A stretch of 15,796 bases of DNA, from contig CANFIE010000042.1 of NCBI GenBank assembly GCA_947446625.1, positions 1 through 15,796 of the forward strand, given 5' to 3'. Under the pieces are notes generated by a model. That model worked only from the letters and a program-made list of their open reading frames with translations, had not been told where the DNA came from and ran no database searches. Below are positions 5,906 through 12,194 of this stretch, in pieces (position 1 is the stretch's first letter; each line of letters opens with the position of its first letter). Made by a program: the position numbers and the translations under genes. Source of the DNA: Acetobacteraceae bacterium (GTDB taxonomy: Bacteria > Pseudomonadota > Alphaproteobacteria > Acetobacterales > Acetobacteraceae).

Positions 5906-7765
5906 ATGCAGGTTACCGAGGTCGCGAACGAAGGCCTGAAGCGGGCGTACACGGTGGTGGTGCCGGCAGGCGACATTGCCGCCGAGCGCGAAAAGCGCCT
6001 GGCCAAGATTGGCAGCGAGATTCGTATGCCCGGCTTCCGCCCCGGCAAGGTGCCGGCCAAGGTGGTGCTGCAGCGCTACGGCCAGGCCGTGATGGGCGAG
6101 GTGCTGGAAGGCAAGGTCAACGAGGCCACCCAGCAGGTTGTGGCCGACCGTGGCCTGCGCCCGGCCTTGCAGCCGAAGATCGAGGTGGTGAGCTTCGCCG
6201 ATGGCGCCGACCTGGAATTCCGCGTTGATCTTGAGATCATGCCGGAAATCGCCATGCCTGACTTCGCGGGCATTGAACTGGAGCGGCTGAAGGCCGAGCC
6301 GACCGATGACGTGGTGGCCAAGGCGCTGGGGCAGATTGCCGAGCGCAACCGCAAGCTGGAGGACATCTCCGAGGATCGCGGCGCCGCCACGGGTGAAATG
6401 GCGCAGTGCGACTTTGTGGGCCGCCTGGTGGAGCCGGCGCCGAACCTGCTGCCGAGCGCTGGCCTGGCCGGGGCCGAGGCCGGTGAGCCAGGCAAAGCGC
6501 CGACCGACTGGCGCCTGACCATGAGCGCCGGTTTGGTCTGGAGCGTGACCGCGGTGGGTGAGGACGCCGGCATTCCCTGGATGGACCTGAAGCTGAGCGG
6601 CACCGCCCAGCCCAAGGCGCGGGTAAACCTGTTCCTGGATGGTGCGCATTCCGTCGCCGCCATCGCTGGCCAGACCTTTCAGTTCAGCCTGAACTGGCAT
6701 GTTACGGCCGGGGCGTTGCCCGCCGACAGCAATGCCGTGGTTCGCTTCATTGAAAACTCGGGCACGGCTGGCACCTCCGACAAGGCCGAACCCCTGGCGC
6801 TGCCTGGCGCCTACGCCGCGCAGGCCTCGGCGAGCCATGTCGTGACCGACGAGGCCACGCGGTACTTGGTTGTTGCGTTGGTGCTGGGCTTCACAAATGG
6901 CGGCGCGGTTGATGCCACCATTCGCCTGCACGCGCCGGTGCTGAACCGCCCCGCCGAGGGCGTGGTGGGCGAGCCCGTCCCGGGCGGCGCCGCCAATGAC
7001 ATGCCGATTGAGGTTGGTGGCGGTGGGTTCATTCCCGGCTTCACCGAGCAGCTCGAAGGCATCAAGGCCGGCGAAGTGCGCGTGCTGAAGGTGGCCTTCC
7101 CGGCCGAATACGGCAGCAAGGACCTGGCCGGCCGTTCGGCCGAGTTCACCGTGACCTGCAAGGGGCTGAAGACCCCCGTGCTGCCGCCGGTGGATGATTC
7201 GCTGGCGACCACGCTGGGCTTCGACGATCTGGATGGCCTGAAGAAGGTCATCAACGAGCAGATGCAGCGCGAGTATGACAGCCTGTCGCGCATGAAGGTG
7301 AAGCGCGCCCTGCTGGACGTGCTGTCGGCCCAGGCCGAGTTCGAGGTGCCGGAAGGCATGGTGGACGCCGAGTTCGGCCAGATCTGGGAACGGGTTGAGG
7401 CCGATTTGAAGGCCGGCAACCTGGACGCGGACGACAAGGGCAAGGACGAGGAGACGCTGAAGGCGGATTACCGCAAGATCGCCCAGCGCCGCATTCGCCT
7501 TGGCCTGCTGCTGAGCGAGATTGGCCGCACCAACAACATCAACGTCTCGGCCGAGGAACTGTCTCGCGCCATGCAGCAGGAAGCGGGTCGCTATCCTGGG
7601 CAGGAGCAGATGGTGATGGACTACTTCCACAAGAACCCGCAGGCGGCCGAAAACCTGCGCAGCCCCATCTTCGAGGAGAAGGTGGTGGACTTCATGCTGG
7701 AGCTGGCCAAGGTGACGGACAAGACCGTGACCGCCGAGGAACTGACCGCCGCCGCTGAGGCGTGA
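5906..7765 (+). CDS. tig: trigger factor with a large domain insertion in the PPIase domain
   Basis: Trigger factor, the ribosome-bound chaperone and peptidyl-prolyl isomerase that meets nascent chains at the exit tunnel. The N-terminal ribosome-binding domain (about 1-120) has the signature GFRPGKVP (43-50). The FKBP-type PPIase domain starts near 150 with EMAQCDFVGRLV (164-175) and resumes at EGVVGEPVPGGAANDMPIEVGGGGFIPGFTEQLEG (351-385). The C-terminal helical chaperone domain runs to 619. About 175 residues (176-350) with no trigger-factor counterpart lie between; without them the protein would be about 444 residues, normal for the family. The reading frame is uninterrupted. The gene follows tRNA-Leu and is closed by a strong hairpin. 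The usual clpP-clpX neighbours are absent. The family call is very secure; the inserted part is described separately. Confidence 0.96.
   Translation: MQVTEVANEGLKRAYTVVVPAGDIAAEREKRLAKIGSEIRMPGFRPGKVPAKVVLQRYGQAVMGEVLEGKVNEATQQVVADRGLRPALQPKIEVVSFADGADLEFRVDLEIMPEIAMPDFAGIELERLKAEPTDDVVAKALGQIAERNRKLEDISEDRGAATGEMAQCDFVGRLVEPAPNLLPSAGLAGAEAGEPGKAPTDWRLTMSAGLVWSVTAVGEDAGIPWMDLKLSGTAQPKARVNLFLDGAHSVAAIAGQTFQFSLNWHVTAGALPADSNAVVRFIENSGTAGTSDKAEPLALPGAYAAQASASHVVTDEATRYLVVALVLGFTNGGAVDATIRLHAPVLNRPAEGVVGEPVPGGAANDMPIEVGGGGFIPGFTEQLEGIKAGEVRVLKVAFPAEYGSKDLAGRSAEFTVTCKGLKTPVLPPVDDSLATTLGFDDLDGLKKVINEQMQREYDSLSRMKVKRALLDVLSAQAEFEVPEGMVDAEFGQIWERVEADLKAGNLDADDKGKDEETLKADYRKIAQRRIRLGLLLSEIGRTNNINVSAEELSRAMQQEAGRYPGQEQMVMDYFHKNPQAAENLRSPIFEEKVVDFMLELAKVTDKTVTAEELTAAAEA
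6431..6955 (+). other. inserted beta-sandwich (carbohydrate-binding / phage-tail-like) module within trigger factor
   Basis: Residues about 176-350 of trigger factor, with the core at 180-347. They start NLLPSAGLAGAEAGEPGKAPTDW and include GIPWMDLKLSGTA (222-234), AAIAGQTFQFSLNWHVTAGA (251-270), a run of alternating hydrophobic strands and TIRLHAPVLN (338-347). From memory, this order (AG-PG--PT-W, then GIPY-D-R-SGT, then A--GQTW--S-----AG, then ---R---P-L) matches jelly-roll modules in alphaproteobacterial phage tail-fibre and adhesin-like proteins. The segment falls at the turn between the first FKBP strand and the next, so both halves of the host domain stay readable. Codons such as TTG GTT GTT GCG TTG (residues 321-325 area) are less G/C-ended than in the flanks. 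The function is unknown; fold identity is inference. Confidence 0.72.
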
Positions 7766-7771
7766 TGGTTT

Positions 7772-7798
7772 GCGCACGGGGGCAATGCCCTCGTGCGC
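7772..7798 (+). terminator. intrinsic terminator after tig
   Basis: GCGCACGGGGGC (7772-7783) pairs with GCCCTCGTGCGC (7787-7798) around AAT: a 12-bp stem with a single G-U pair, then TTCCTATTCT. It begins 7 bases after the tig stop and separates tig from the MOSC gene. The T tract is broken by C residues, but the stem is strong. Confidence 0.7.
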
Positions 7799-7874
7799 TT
7801 CCTATTCTGGGGCCGGGCTGGATTTTGCCCGGCATTCCCGCCACCCTGCCGGGCAAGCAGCCAAGGCAGGCCCC

Positions 7875-8453
7875 ATGACCACCCCTACCGAGACCCCGCC
7901 GCCCGTGCACAAGGCGGCGCTGGAACACCCTGCGGGCCGCTATGCGGCGGCCACCCCGGGTGGCGCCACTGGCTGGCGCGGCGTGCTGTTGGCCATTCAT
8001 GTCTGCCCCGCTGCCTCCGCCCCCATGGTGGAGTTGGACGCCGCCCGCTGCGTGGCCGGGCGCGGCATTGAGGGCGACCGCTATTTCCTTGGCACTGGCA
8101 GCTATTCGGCCAAGCCCGATGTGCGTGAGGTGACGCTGATTGAGCAGGAAGTGCTGGACGCCCTGGCGCGGAACGACCCGCCCTTGCAGGGTGGCGGCAT
8201 CGTGCTGGCCCCGGCGCAGCACAGGCGCAACCTGACCACGCGCGGTGTGCCGCTGAACCACCTGGTGGGCCGGCGCTTCCAGGTGGGGGAAGTGATCATG
8301 GTGGGCGGGCGGCTGAACTTTCCCTGCAAGTACCTGGAGCAGTTGCTCGGCCTGCCGGTGATGCTGCCACTGTATAATCGCTCGGGCATCAATTGCGGCA
8401 TTGAGCGTGGTGGGGTGATTCGGCCCGGCGACGCCATTGTGCTGCTGGACTGA
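7875..8453 (+). CDS. MOSC domain-containing protein
   Basis: 192-residue protein of the MOSC (molybdenum cofactor sulfurase C-terminal) family, sulfur-carrier or metal-sulfur transfer proteins often linked to molybdenum-cofactor enzymes or detoxification. Visible motifs are GRGIEGDRYF near residues 64-73, a middle region VREVTLIEQEVLDAL, NLTTRGVPLNHLVGRRFQVGEV, and the conserved cysteine region NFPCKYLEQLLGLP, followed by GINCGIERGGVIRPGDAI. I chose ATG 7875 because an earlier in-frame start would run through the tig terminator; AAGGCAGG lies just upstream. The stop overlaps the next gene's ATG by one base (TGATG), so the two are likely translationally coupled. The exact substrate is not deducible. 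Confidence 0.92.
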   Translation: MTTPTETPPPVHKAALEHPAGRYAAATPGGATGWRGVLLAIHVCPAASAPMVELDAARCVAGRGIEGDRYFLGTGSYSAKPDVREVTLIEQEVLDALARNDPPLQGGGIVLAPAQHRRNLTTRGVPLNHLVGRRFQVGEVIMVGGRLNFPCKYLEQLLGLPVMLPLYNRSGINCGIERGGVIRPGDAIVLLD

Positions 8454-9046
8454 TGCCGAACGACACGCTGCTGGATGAGCGCAAGGCCGCGGCGCGGCGT
8501 CAGGCGCTGGTGCGGCGGGCGGGTGCCGTGCCGGGGCAGGGCGTGTGGCTGGCGGCCCAGGTGTTGTGCCATGCCGCGCCGCAGCCGGGCGCCGTGGTGG
8601 CCGGGTTCTGGCCGATGGGCGAGGAGATCGACATTCGGCCCTTGCTGCTGGCCTTGCAGGGCAGGGGGCATGTGCTGGCGCTACCGGTTACGCCCCGGCG
8701 CGGCCAGCCGCTGCGCTTCAGGCGCTGGGGCTTTGGCCAGGGGTTGGTGGCGGGGCCCTATGGCACCAGCCAGCCGGGGCCGGAGGCGCCTGAGGTGACG
8801 CCGGATTTTCTGCTGGTGCCGCTGCTGGCGTTTGATGTTGCGGGGCATCGGCTCGGTTATGGCGGCGGCTATTACGACCGCACCTTGGCCGGCTTGCCCC
8901 AGGCCCAGGCGCTGGGGGTGGCTTTTGCCTGCCAGCGGGTTGCCGCCCTGCCGCACGGGCCCTACGACATGCCCTTGCCGCGCATCGCCACCGAGGCCGG
9001 CCTGTTTGAGAGCGAGGCTTGCGGTGCGGATTCTGTTTCTGGGTGA
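8453..9046 (+). CDS. ygfA: 5-formyltetrahydrofolate cyclo-ligase
   Basis: 197-residue cytoplasmic enzyme (MTHFS) that converts 5-formyl-THF plus ATP to 5,10-methenyl-THF, returning a stored folate to one-carbon metabolism. The N-terminal RKAAARRQAL region, the GFWPMGEEIDIRPLL segment (51-65) and the hallmark C-terminal GYGGGYYDR loop (135-143), which binds ATP phosphates, are all present, and the length is typical. It overlaps the MOSC gene by one base and the YmdB-type gene by 23 bases, indicating one transcript. In many proteobacteria this gene follows zapA and 6S RNA; here the overlapping MOSC gene leaves no room for 6S RNA immediately upstream. Confidence 0.95.
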   Translation: MPNDTLLDERKAAARRQALVRRAGAVPGQGVWLAAQVLCHAAPQPGAVVAGFWPMGEEIDIRPLLLALQGRGHVLALPVTPRRGQPLRFRRWGFGQGLVAGPYGTSQPGPEAPEVTPDFLLVPLLAFDVAGHRLGYGGGYYDRTLAGLPQAQALGVAFACQRVAALPHGPYDMPLPRIATEAGLFESEACGADSVSG

Positions 9047-9842
9047 CGTGGTGGGCCGCAGCGGGCGCGACGCGGTGGTGGAAAAGCTGCCGGGGCTGCG
9101 CAAGCAACTGGCCTTGGACCTGGTGGTGGTGAATGGCGAGAATGCCAGCCACGGCTTCGGCCTGGCGCCGGATATGGCACGGGCCTTCCTGGCTGCGGGG
9201 GCCGATGTGATCACCCTGGGGAACCATGCCTGGGACCGCAAGGAGATCATCCCCTATCTGGAGCAGGACCACCGGGTGATCCGGCCGCTGAACTTCCCGC
9301 CGGGTACGCCGGGGCGTGGTTCCACGGTGACGGTGCTGCCGGATGGCCGCAAGGTGCTGGTGCTGCAGGTGATGGGCCGGTTGTTCATGGACCCGCTGGA
9401 TGACCCCTTCCGCGCCGCGCAGGCGGTGCTGGCGACGCATCGGATGGGCGCCGGCGGGGCGGTGCAGGCCATTGTGCTGGACGTGCATGCCGAGGCTTCC
9501 AGCGAAAAGATGGCCATGGGCCACAGCTTTGACGGCGATGTCTCGCTGGTGGTGGGCACCCATACCCATACCCCCACGGCCGATCATCAGGTGCTGGCGA
9601 AGGGCACCGCCTACCAGACCGATGCCGGCATGTGCGGCGATTATGACAGCGTGATCGGCATGCAGAAGGAAGGCGCGAGCATGCGCTTCTGGAAGAAGAT
9701 GCCGGGCGAGAAGCTGGCGCCCGCCGAGGGCGAGGCGACGCTGTGCGGCGTGTTCGTGGAGACGGATGACGCCACCGGGCTGGCGAAACGCGTGGCCCCG
9801 CTGCGGCTGGGCGGGCGGTTGAGCCAGGTGATGCCGGACTGA
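9024..9842 (+). CDS. ymdB: YmdB-type metallophosphoesterase (TIGR00282 family)
   Basis: 272-residue binuclear metallophosphoesterase related to Bacillus YmdB, a cyclic-nucleotide phosphodiesterase tied to RNA and developmental control there (not the E. coli macrodomain protein of the same name). Metal-site residues fall where the family expects: Asp8 in LFLGDVVG, Glu39-Asn40 in NGENASHG, Asn67-His68 in LGNHAWD, His155 in VLDVHAE, and His180/His182 in GTHTHTPTAD. I chose the GTG at 9024 because this numbering puts the metal ligands at family positions; longer in-frame starts would read deep into the preceding gene. GAGCGAGG lies just upstream. The 23-base overlap with the cyclo-ligase suggests coupling. 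Next to yebC-ruvCAB, as in many alphaproteobacteria. Confidence 0.93.
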   Translation: MRILFLGDVVGRSGRDAVVEKLPGLRKQLALDLVVVNGENASHGFGLAPDMARAFLAAGADVITLGNHAWDRKEIIPYLEQDHRVIRPLNFPPGTPGRGSTVTVLPDGRKVLVLQVMGRLFMDPLDDPFRAAQAVLATHRMGAGGAVQAIVLDVHAEASSEKMAMGHSFDGDVSLVVGTHTHTPTADHQVLAKGTAYQTDAGMCGDYDSVIGMQKEGASMRFWKKMPGEKLAPAEGEATLCGVFVETDDATGLAKRVAPLRLGGRLSQVMPD

Positions 9843-9911
9843 CTTCACGGCTTTGTCATCCCGGCACCAGTCTTGCAGGCGCATCCTGCGGGTGGAGAGG
9901 ATGAACGAACC

Positions 9912-10115
9912 ATGGCCAGGCAGGCAAAGCCGGTGCTGCCCCAGAGCGGCGCAGTATTGGGTGGCACGGTATTGGGCGGGGCGGCGGGCGGCTTCAGCTA
10001 TGAAGGCGCCACGCGGGATGCCCAGGCCCGTGAGGAAGCGGTGCTGAAGCGCGAGGCCGGGCAACTGCGCGACCTGCCCAAGCGCAAGGCAGCCACGCCC
10101 AAGGTGCGGGCTTAG
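9912..10115 (+). CDS. small hypothetical protein, Gly-rich segment
   Basis: A 67-residue protein I do not recognise. Residues about 10-30 form a Gly/Ala/Val-rich, weakly hydrophobic segment (AVLGGTVLGGAAGGFSYEGA), followed by a charged, probably helical part (TRDAQAREEAVLKREAGQLRDLPKRK) and a basic tail. GGAGAGG at about 9894-9900 precedes the ATG by 11 bases, and third-position GC is as in the real genes around it. It lies 69 bases after the YmdB-type gene and converges on the flavoprotein gene. The Gly-rich segment could be a short membrane or surface-association region. It could also be a spurious frame, but the ribosome-binding site and the lack of a better gene in this gap support it. 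Confidence 0.55.
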   Translation: MARQAKPVLPQSGAVLGGTVLGGAAGGFSYEGATRDAQAREEAVLKREAGQLRDLPKRKAATPKVRA

Positions 10116-10123
10116 TAGCCCCC

Positions 10124-10753
10124 TCAGTACATGGTTTCGGCCAGGCGCTTCGGCGCCTCGGCATCATAGCTGGCGGGGTCCACCATGCCGTTGGTGTGGG
10201 CGGCCAGCATTTCGCCGGCGGTGGGCACGCCGGCCGGGCGGGGGCGGCCTTCCCACAACACGCTGCGCACCGTGGCCTTGGCGCATTGCATGTACACTTC
10301 CCGCACCTGCACCAGCACCACCGTGGTGGGCAGCTTGCCCTGGGCGGGGTAGCGGGCCAGCAAGGCGGGGTCTGCCGTTATCCGCGCCGTGCCGTTGATG
10401 CGCAGCGTTTCGCCCACGCCGGGGATGAGGAAAAGCAGCGCCACTTCGGGCTGGGCGATGATGTCGCGCAACGCATCCAGCCGGTTGTTGCCGCGACGGT
10501 CCGGCAGGGCCAGGGTCTGGTCGTTCAGCACCGCCACGAAGCCGGGGGCGTCGCCACGCGGGGTGCAGTGCACGCCCTGGGGGCCGTGGGTGGAAAGCAG
10601 GCAATAGGGCGCGGCGGCGATGAAGGCGCGGGCGGTTGCCTCCAGCTTTGGGTGCACCTTGGCCAGCACGCGGGGCTGTGGGGCCTCGTACAGGTGGCCC
10701 AGGGCTTCCAGGCTGTTGACGGCGAAAGGGTCGGCGGGCGGGATGGCGTTCAT
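10124..10753 (-). CDS. pyridoxamine 5'-phosphate oxidase family FMN flavoprotein (MSMEG_1061-like)
   Basis: 209-residue split-barrel flavoprotein of the PPOX type, predicted to bind FMN and act as a cytoplasmic oxidoreductase. The conserved region AFIAAAPYCLLSTHGPQGVHCTPRGDAPGFVAVLNDQTLALPDRRGNNRLDALRDIIAQPEVALLFLIPG spans the barrel strands and the likely FMN-phosphate-binding RRGNNR segment. GETLRINGTARI and the C-terminal VREVYMQCAKATVRSVLW strand complete the fold. This pattern matches the MSMEG_1061-like subgroup rather than true PdxH. It is divergent from yebC across 113 bases and converges on the small 67-residue gene. GGCAGG with a 9-base spacer precedes the ATG. The substrate is unknown. 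Confidence 0.88.
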   Translation of the reverse strand: MNAIPPADPFAVNSLEALGHLYEAPQPRVLAKVHPKLEATARAFIAAAPYCLLSTHGPQGVHCTPRGDAPGFVAVLNDQTLALPDRRGNNRLDALRDIIAQPEVALLFLIPGVGETLRINGTARITADPALLARYPAQGKLPTTVVLVQVREVYMQCAKATVRSVLWEGRPRPAGVPTAGEMLAAHTNGMVDPASYDAEAPKRLAETMY

Positions 10754-10796
10754 GCGGCGCAGCCTGCCCTTTGGCGATGGCGGCGCGCAAGGGCAG

Positions 10797-10826
10797 TTGG
10801 CGCGGCGCGGCGGGGCCGGCTATACT
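10797..10826 (+). promoter_or_regulatory. likely promoter of the yebC-ruv-tol gene run
   Basis: TTGGCG (10797-10802) and TATACT (10821-10826) are spaced 18 bases apart in the gap between the divergent flavoprotein gene and yebC. This is close to a sigma-70 consensus and leaves a leader of roughly 35 bases. The -10 is good for such GC-rich DNA. Confidence 0.5.
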
Positions 10827-10866
10827 CCCGCTTCATCCGGAATCTTAAGTTCAGGGAATTTCGGCC

Positions 10867-11616
10867 ATGGCCGGCCATTCGCACGCCAAGAACATCATGC
10901 ATCGCAAGGCGGCCCAGGGCGCCAAGAAGGCTCAGGCCTTCGGCAAACTCATCCGCGAAATAACCGTTTCGGCCAAGCAGGGCCTGCCGGACCCCGCCAT
11001 GAACCCGCGCCTGCGCGCCGCCGTGAAGGCCGCGCTGGTGGCGAACATGACGCGTGACACCATCGACCGCGCCATCAAGCGCGCCGCCATGGCGGGGCAG
11101 GGCGAGGATTACGCCGAGGTGCGCTACGAGGGCTATGGCCCCTATGGCGTGGCGGTGATTGTTGAGGCGCTGACCGACAACCGCAATCGCACGGCGGGTG
11201 AAATCCGCAGCGCCTTCAGCAAGGCCGGCGGCGCGCTGGGGGAGACCAACTCGGTTTCCTTCCAGTTTGAGCGCAAGGGCGTGATCGCCTTCACCGGCCA
11301 GGCCGACAAGGCCGACGCGATGCTGGAAGCGGCGATTGAGGCCGGCGCGCTGGACGTGGAAAGCGACGAGGAAGACCATGAGGTGACCTGCGCGCCGGAG
11401 GATTTCTTCGCCGTGAAGGAAGCACTGGAAGCCGCCTTCGGCAATGCCGAGAGCGCCAAGGTGGAATGGGTGCCGAACCTGCGGATTGACCTGGACGAGG
11501 ACAAGGCACGCGAGATCATCAAGCTGCTCGACCGGTTGGACGAGAGCGACGACGTGCAGAATGTGTACGCGAATTTCGAGGTGTCGGAGGCCGTTTCCGC
11601 GCGGCTTTCGGCCTAG
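10867..11616 (+). CDS. yebC: YebC/PmpR family protein (TACO1-type translation factor)
   Basis: 249-residue YebC family protein, full length. The start MAGHSHAKNIMHRKAAQGAKKAQAFGKLIREI is the family signature. The central GYGPYGVAVIVEALTDNRNRTAGEIRSAFSKAGG and NSVSFQFERKGVI segments and the acidic C-terminal domain are present. Long called a transcriptional regulator, the family is now also linked to helping ribosomes through difficult sequences (TACO1 in mitochondria). AGGGA precedes the ATG by 9 bases. It heads the run into ruvC, whose start lies three bases after this stop in the same frame. The yebC-ruvC-ruvA-ruvB order is conserved in many proteobacteria. Confidence 0.97.
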   Translation: MAGHSHAKNIMHRKAAQGAKKAQAFGKLIREITVSAKQGLPDPAMNPRLRAAVKAALVANMTRDTIDRAIKRAAMAGQGEDYAEVRYEGYGPYGVAVIVEALTDNRNRTAGEIRSAFSKAGGALGETNSVSFQFERKGVIAFTGQADKADAMLEAAIEAGALDVESDEEDHEVTCAPEDFFAVKEALEAAFGNAESAKVEWVPNLRIDLDEDKAREIIKLLDRLDESDDVQNVYANFEVSEAVSARLSA

Positions 11617-11619
11617 CGG

Positions 11620-12135
11620 TTGAACGGTACCGTCCGCCTGCTGGGCCTGGACCCCGGCCTGCAGCATACCGGCTGGGGCCTGGTGGAAAGTGCCGGCAGC
11701 CGGTTGCGGCATCTGGGGGATGGGGTGATCTCCACCGATGCCGCCATGCCGCTGGCGGAGCGGTTGAGCACCATCTATCGCGGGCTGAGCGCGCTGCTGG
11801 GCGACTGGCAGCCGGATGAGGCCGCGGTTGAGCATACCTATGTGAACAAGAACCCCGGCGCGGCGCTGAAGCTGGGCCAGGCGCGCGGCGTGGTGATGCT
11901 GGCGCCGGCGCTGTTCGGCATTCCGGTGGCGGAATACCAGGCCATGGTAGTGAAGCGCGCCGTGGTGGGCACCGGCCATGCCGACAAGACCCAGGTGGAA
12001 GCCATGGTGCGCCGGTTGCTGCCGGGCGCGGTGATTCGCCGGGCCGATGCGGCGGATGCGCTGGCGGTGGCGATCTGCCATGCCAGCCATCGGAGCACGA
12101 AACTGGCCTTGGCCAAGGGATACCAGCCGGCATGA
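11620..12135 (+). CDS. ruvC: crossover junction endodeoxyribonuclease RuvC
   Basis: 171-residue Holliday junction resolvase with an RNase H fold, cutting four-way junctions with RuvAB. Catalytic acids are Asp11 (LGLDPG), Glu71 (AAVEHTYVNKNPG), Asp143 and Asp146 (RADAADALAVAICHA), matching E. coli D7, E66/67, D138 and D141. The start must be TTG at 11620. The yebC stop lies in the same frame only three bases earlier, and the next in-frame start would lose Asp11. The Shine-Dalgarno would lie inside the end of yebC, so translation probably depends on coupling to yebC. The weak start may keep resolvase levels low. Confidence 0.96.
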   Translation: MNGTVRLLGLDPGLQHTGWGLVESAGSRLRHLGDGVISTDAAMPLAERLSTIYRGLSALLGDWQPDEAAVEHTYVNKNPGAALKLGQARGVVMLAPALFGIPVAEYQAMVVKRAVVGTGHADKTQVEAMVRRLLPGAVIRRADAADALAVAICHASHRSTKLALAKGYQPA

Positions 12136-12194
12136 GGCCCATCGATTCAGCTCTCCGGGCCGTACGGCCCTTTGACCATCGGGGGCGGGCATGA
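12132..12194 (+). CDS. possible 20-codon coupling micro-ORF between ruvC and ruvA
   Basis: An ATG at 12132 overlaps the ruvC stop (ATGA) and opens 20 codons (MRPIDSALRAVRPFDHRGRA). It stops with a TGA at 12192 that overlaps the ruvA ATG at 12191, again as ATGA. It thus bridges the 55-base gap with perfect coupling geometry at both ends. The peptide is Arg-rich and resembles nothing I know. It may exist only to carry ribosomes to ruvA, or may be chance. Confidence 0.3.
   Translation: MRPIDSALRAVRPFDHRGRA
12157..12170. repeat. perfect 14-base palindrome in the ruvC-ruvA gap
   Basis: GGGCCGTACGGCCC is fully self-complementary and is followed by TTTGACC. As RNA it could fold as a 5-bp hairpin with a GUAC loop, a weak attenuator-like structure, or it could be a protein-binding site. 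No function is established. Confidence 0.4.

Noticed and set aside
6431..6955. Intein in trigger factor
   Set aside because: The segment has no Cys/Ser at a splice start, no His-Asn before a nucleophile at the end, and no endonuclease or B-block motifs. Its strand pattern fits a beta-sandwich module.
5831..7777. 648-codon minus-strand open frame opposite tig
   Set aside because: Antisense shadow with no domain pattern; it overlaps the end of the tRNA and the tig terminator. Plus-strand tig is certain.
8440..8460. 6S RNA next to the folate cyclo-ligase gene
   Set aside because: 6S RNA often lies just before this gene, but the MOSC gene overlaps the start here and leaves no non-coding space.
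8832..9023. Upstream starts for the YmdB-type gene
   Set aside because: They read through the cyclo-ligase gene in another frame. Starting at GTG 9024 places Asp8, Glu39, Asn40, Asn67 and His68 at family positions.
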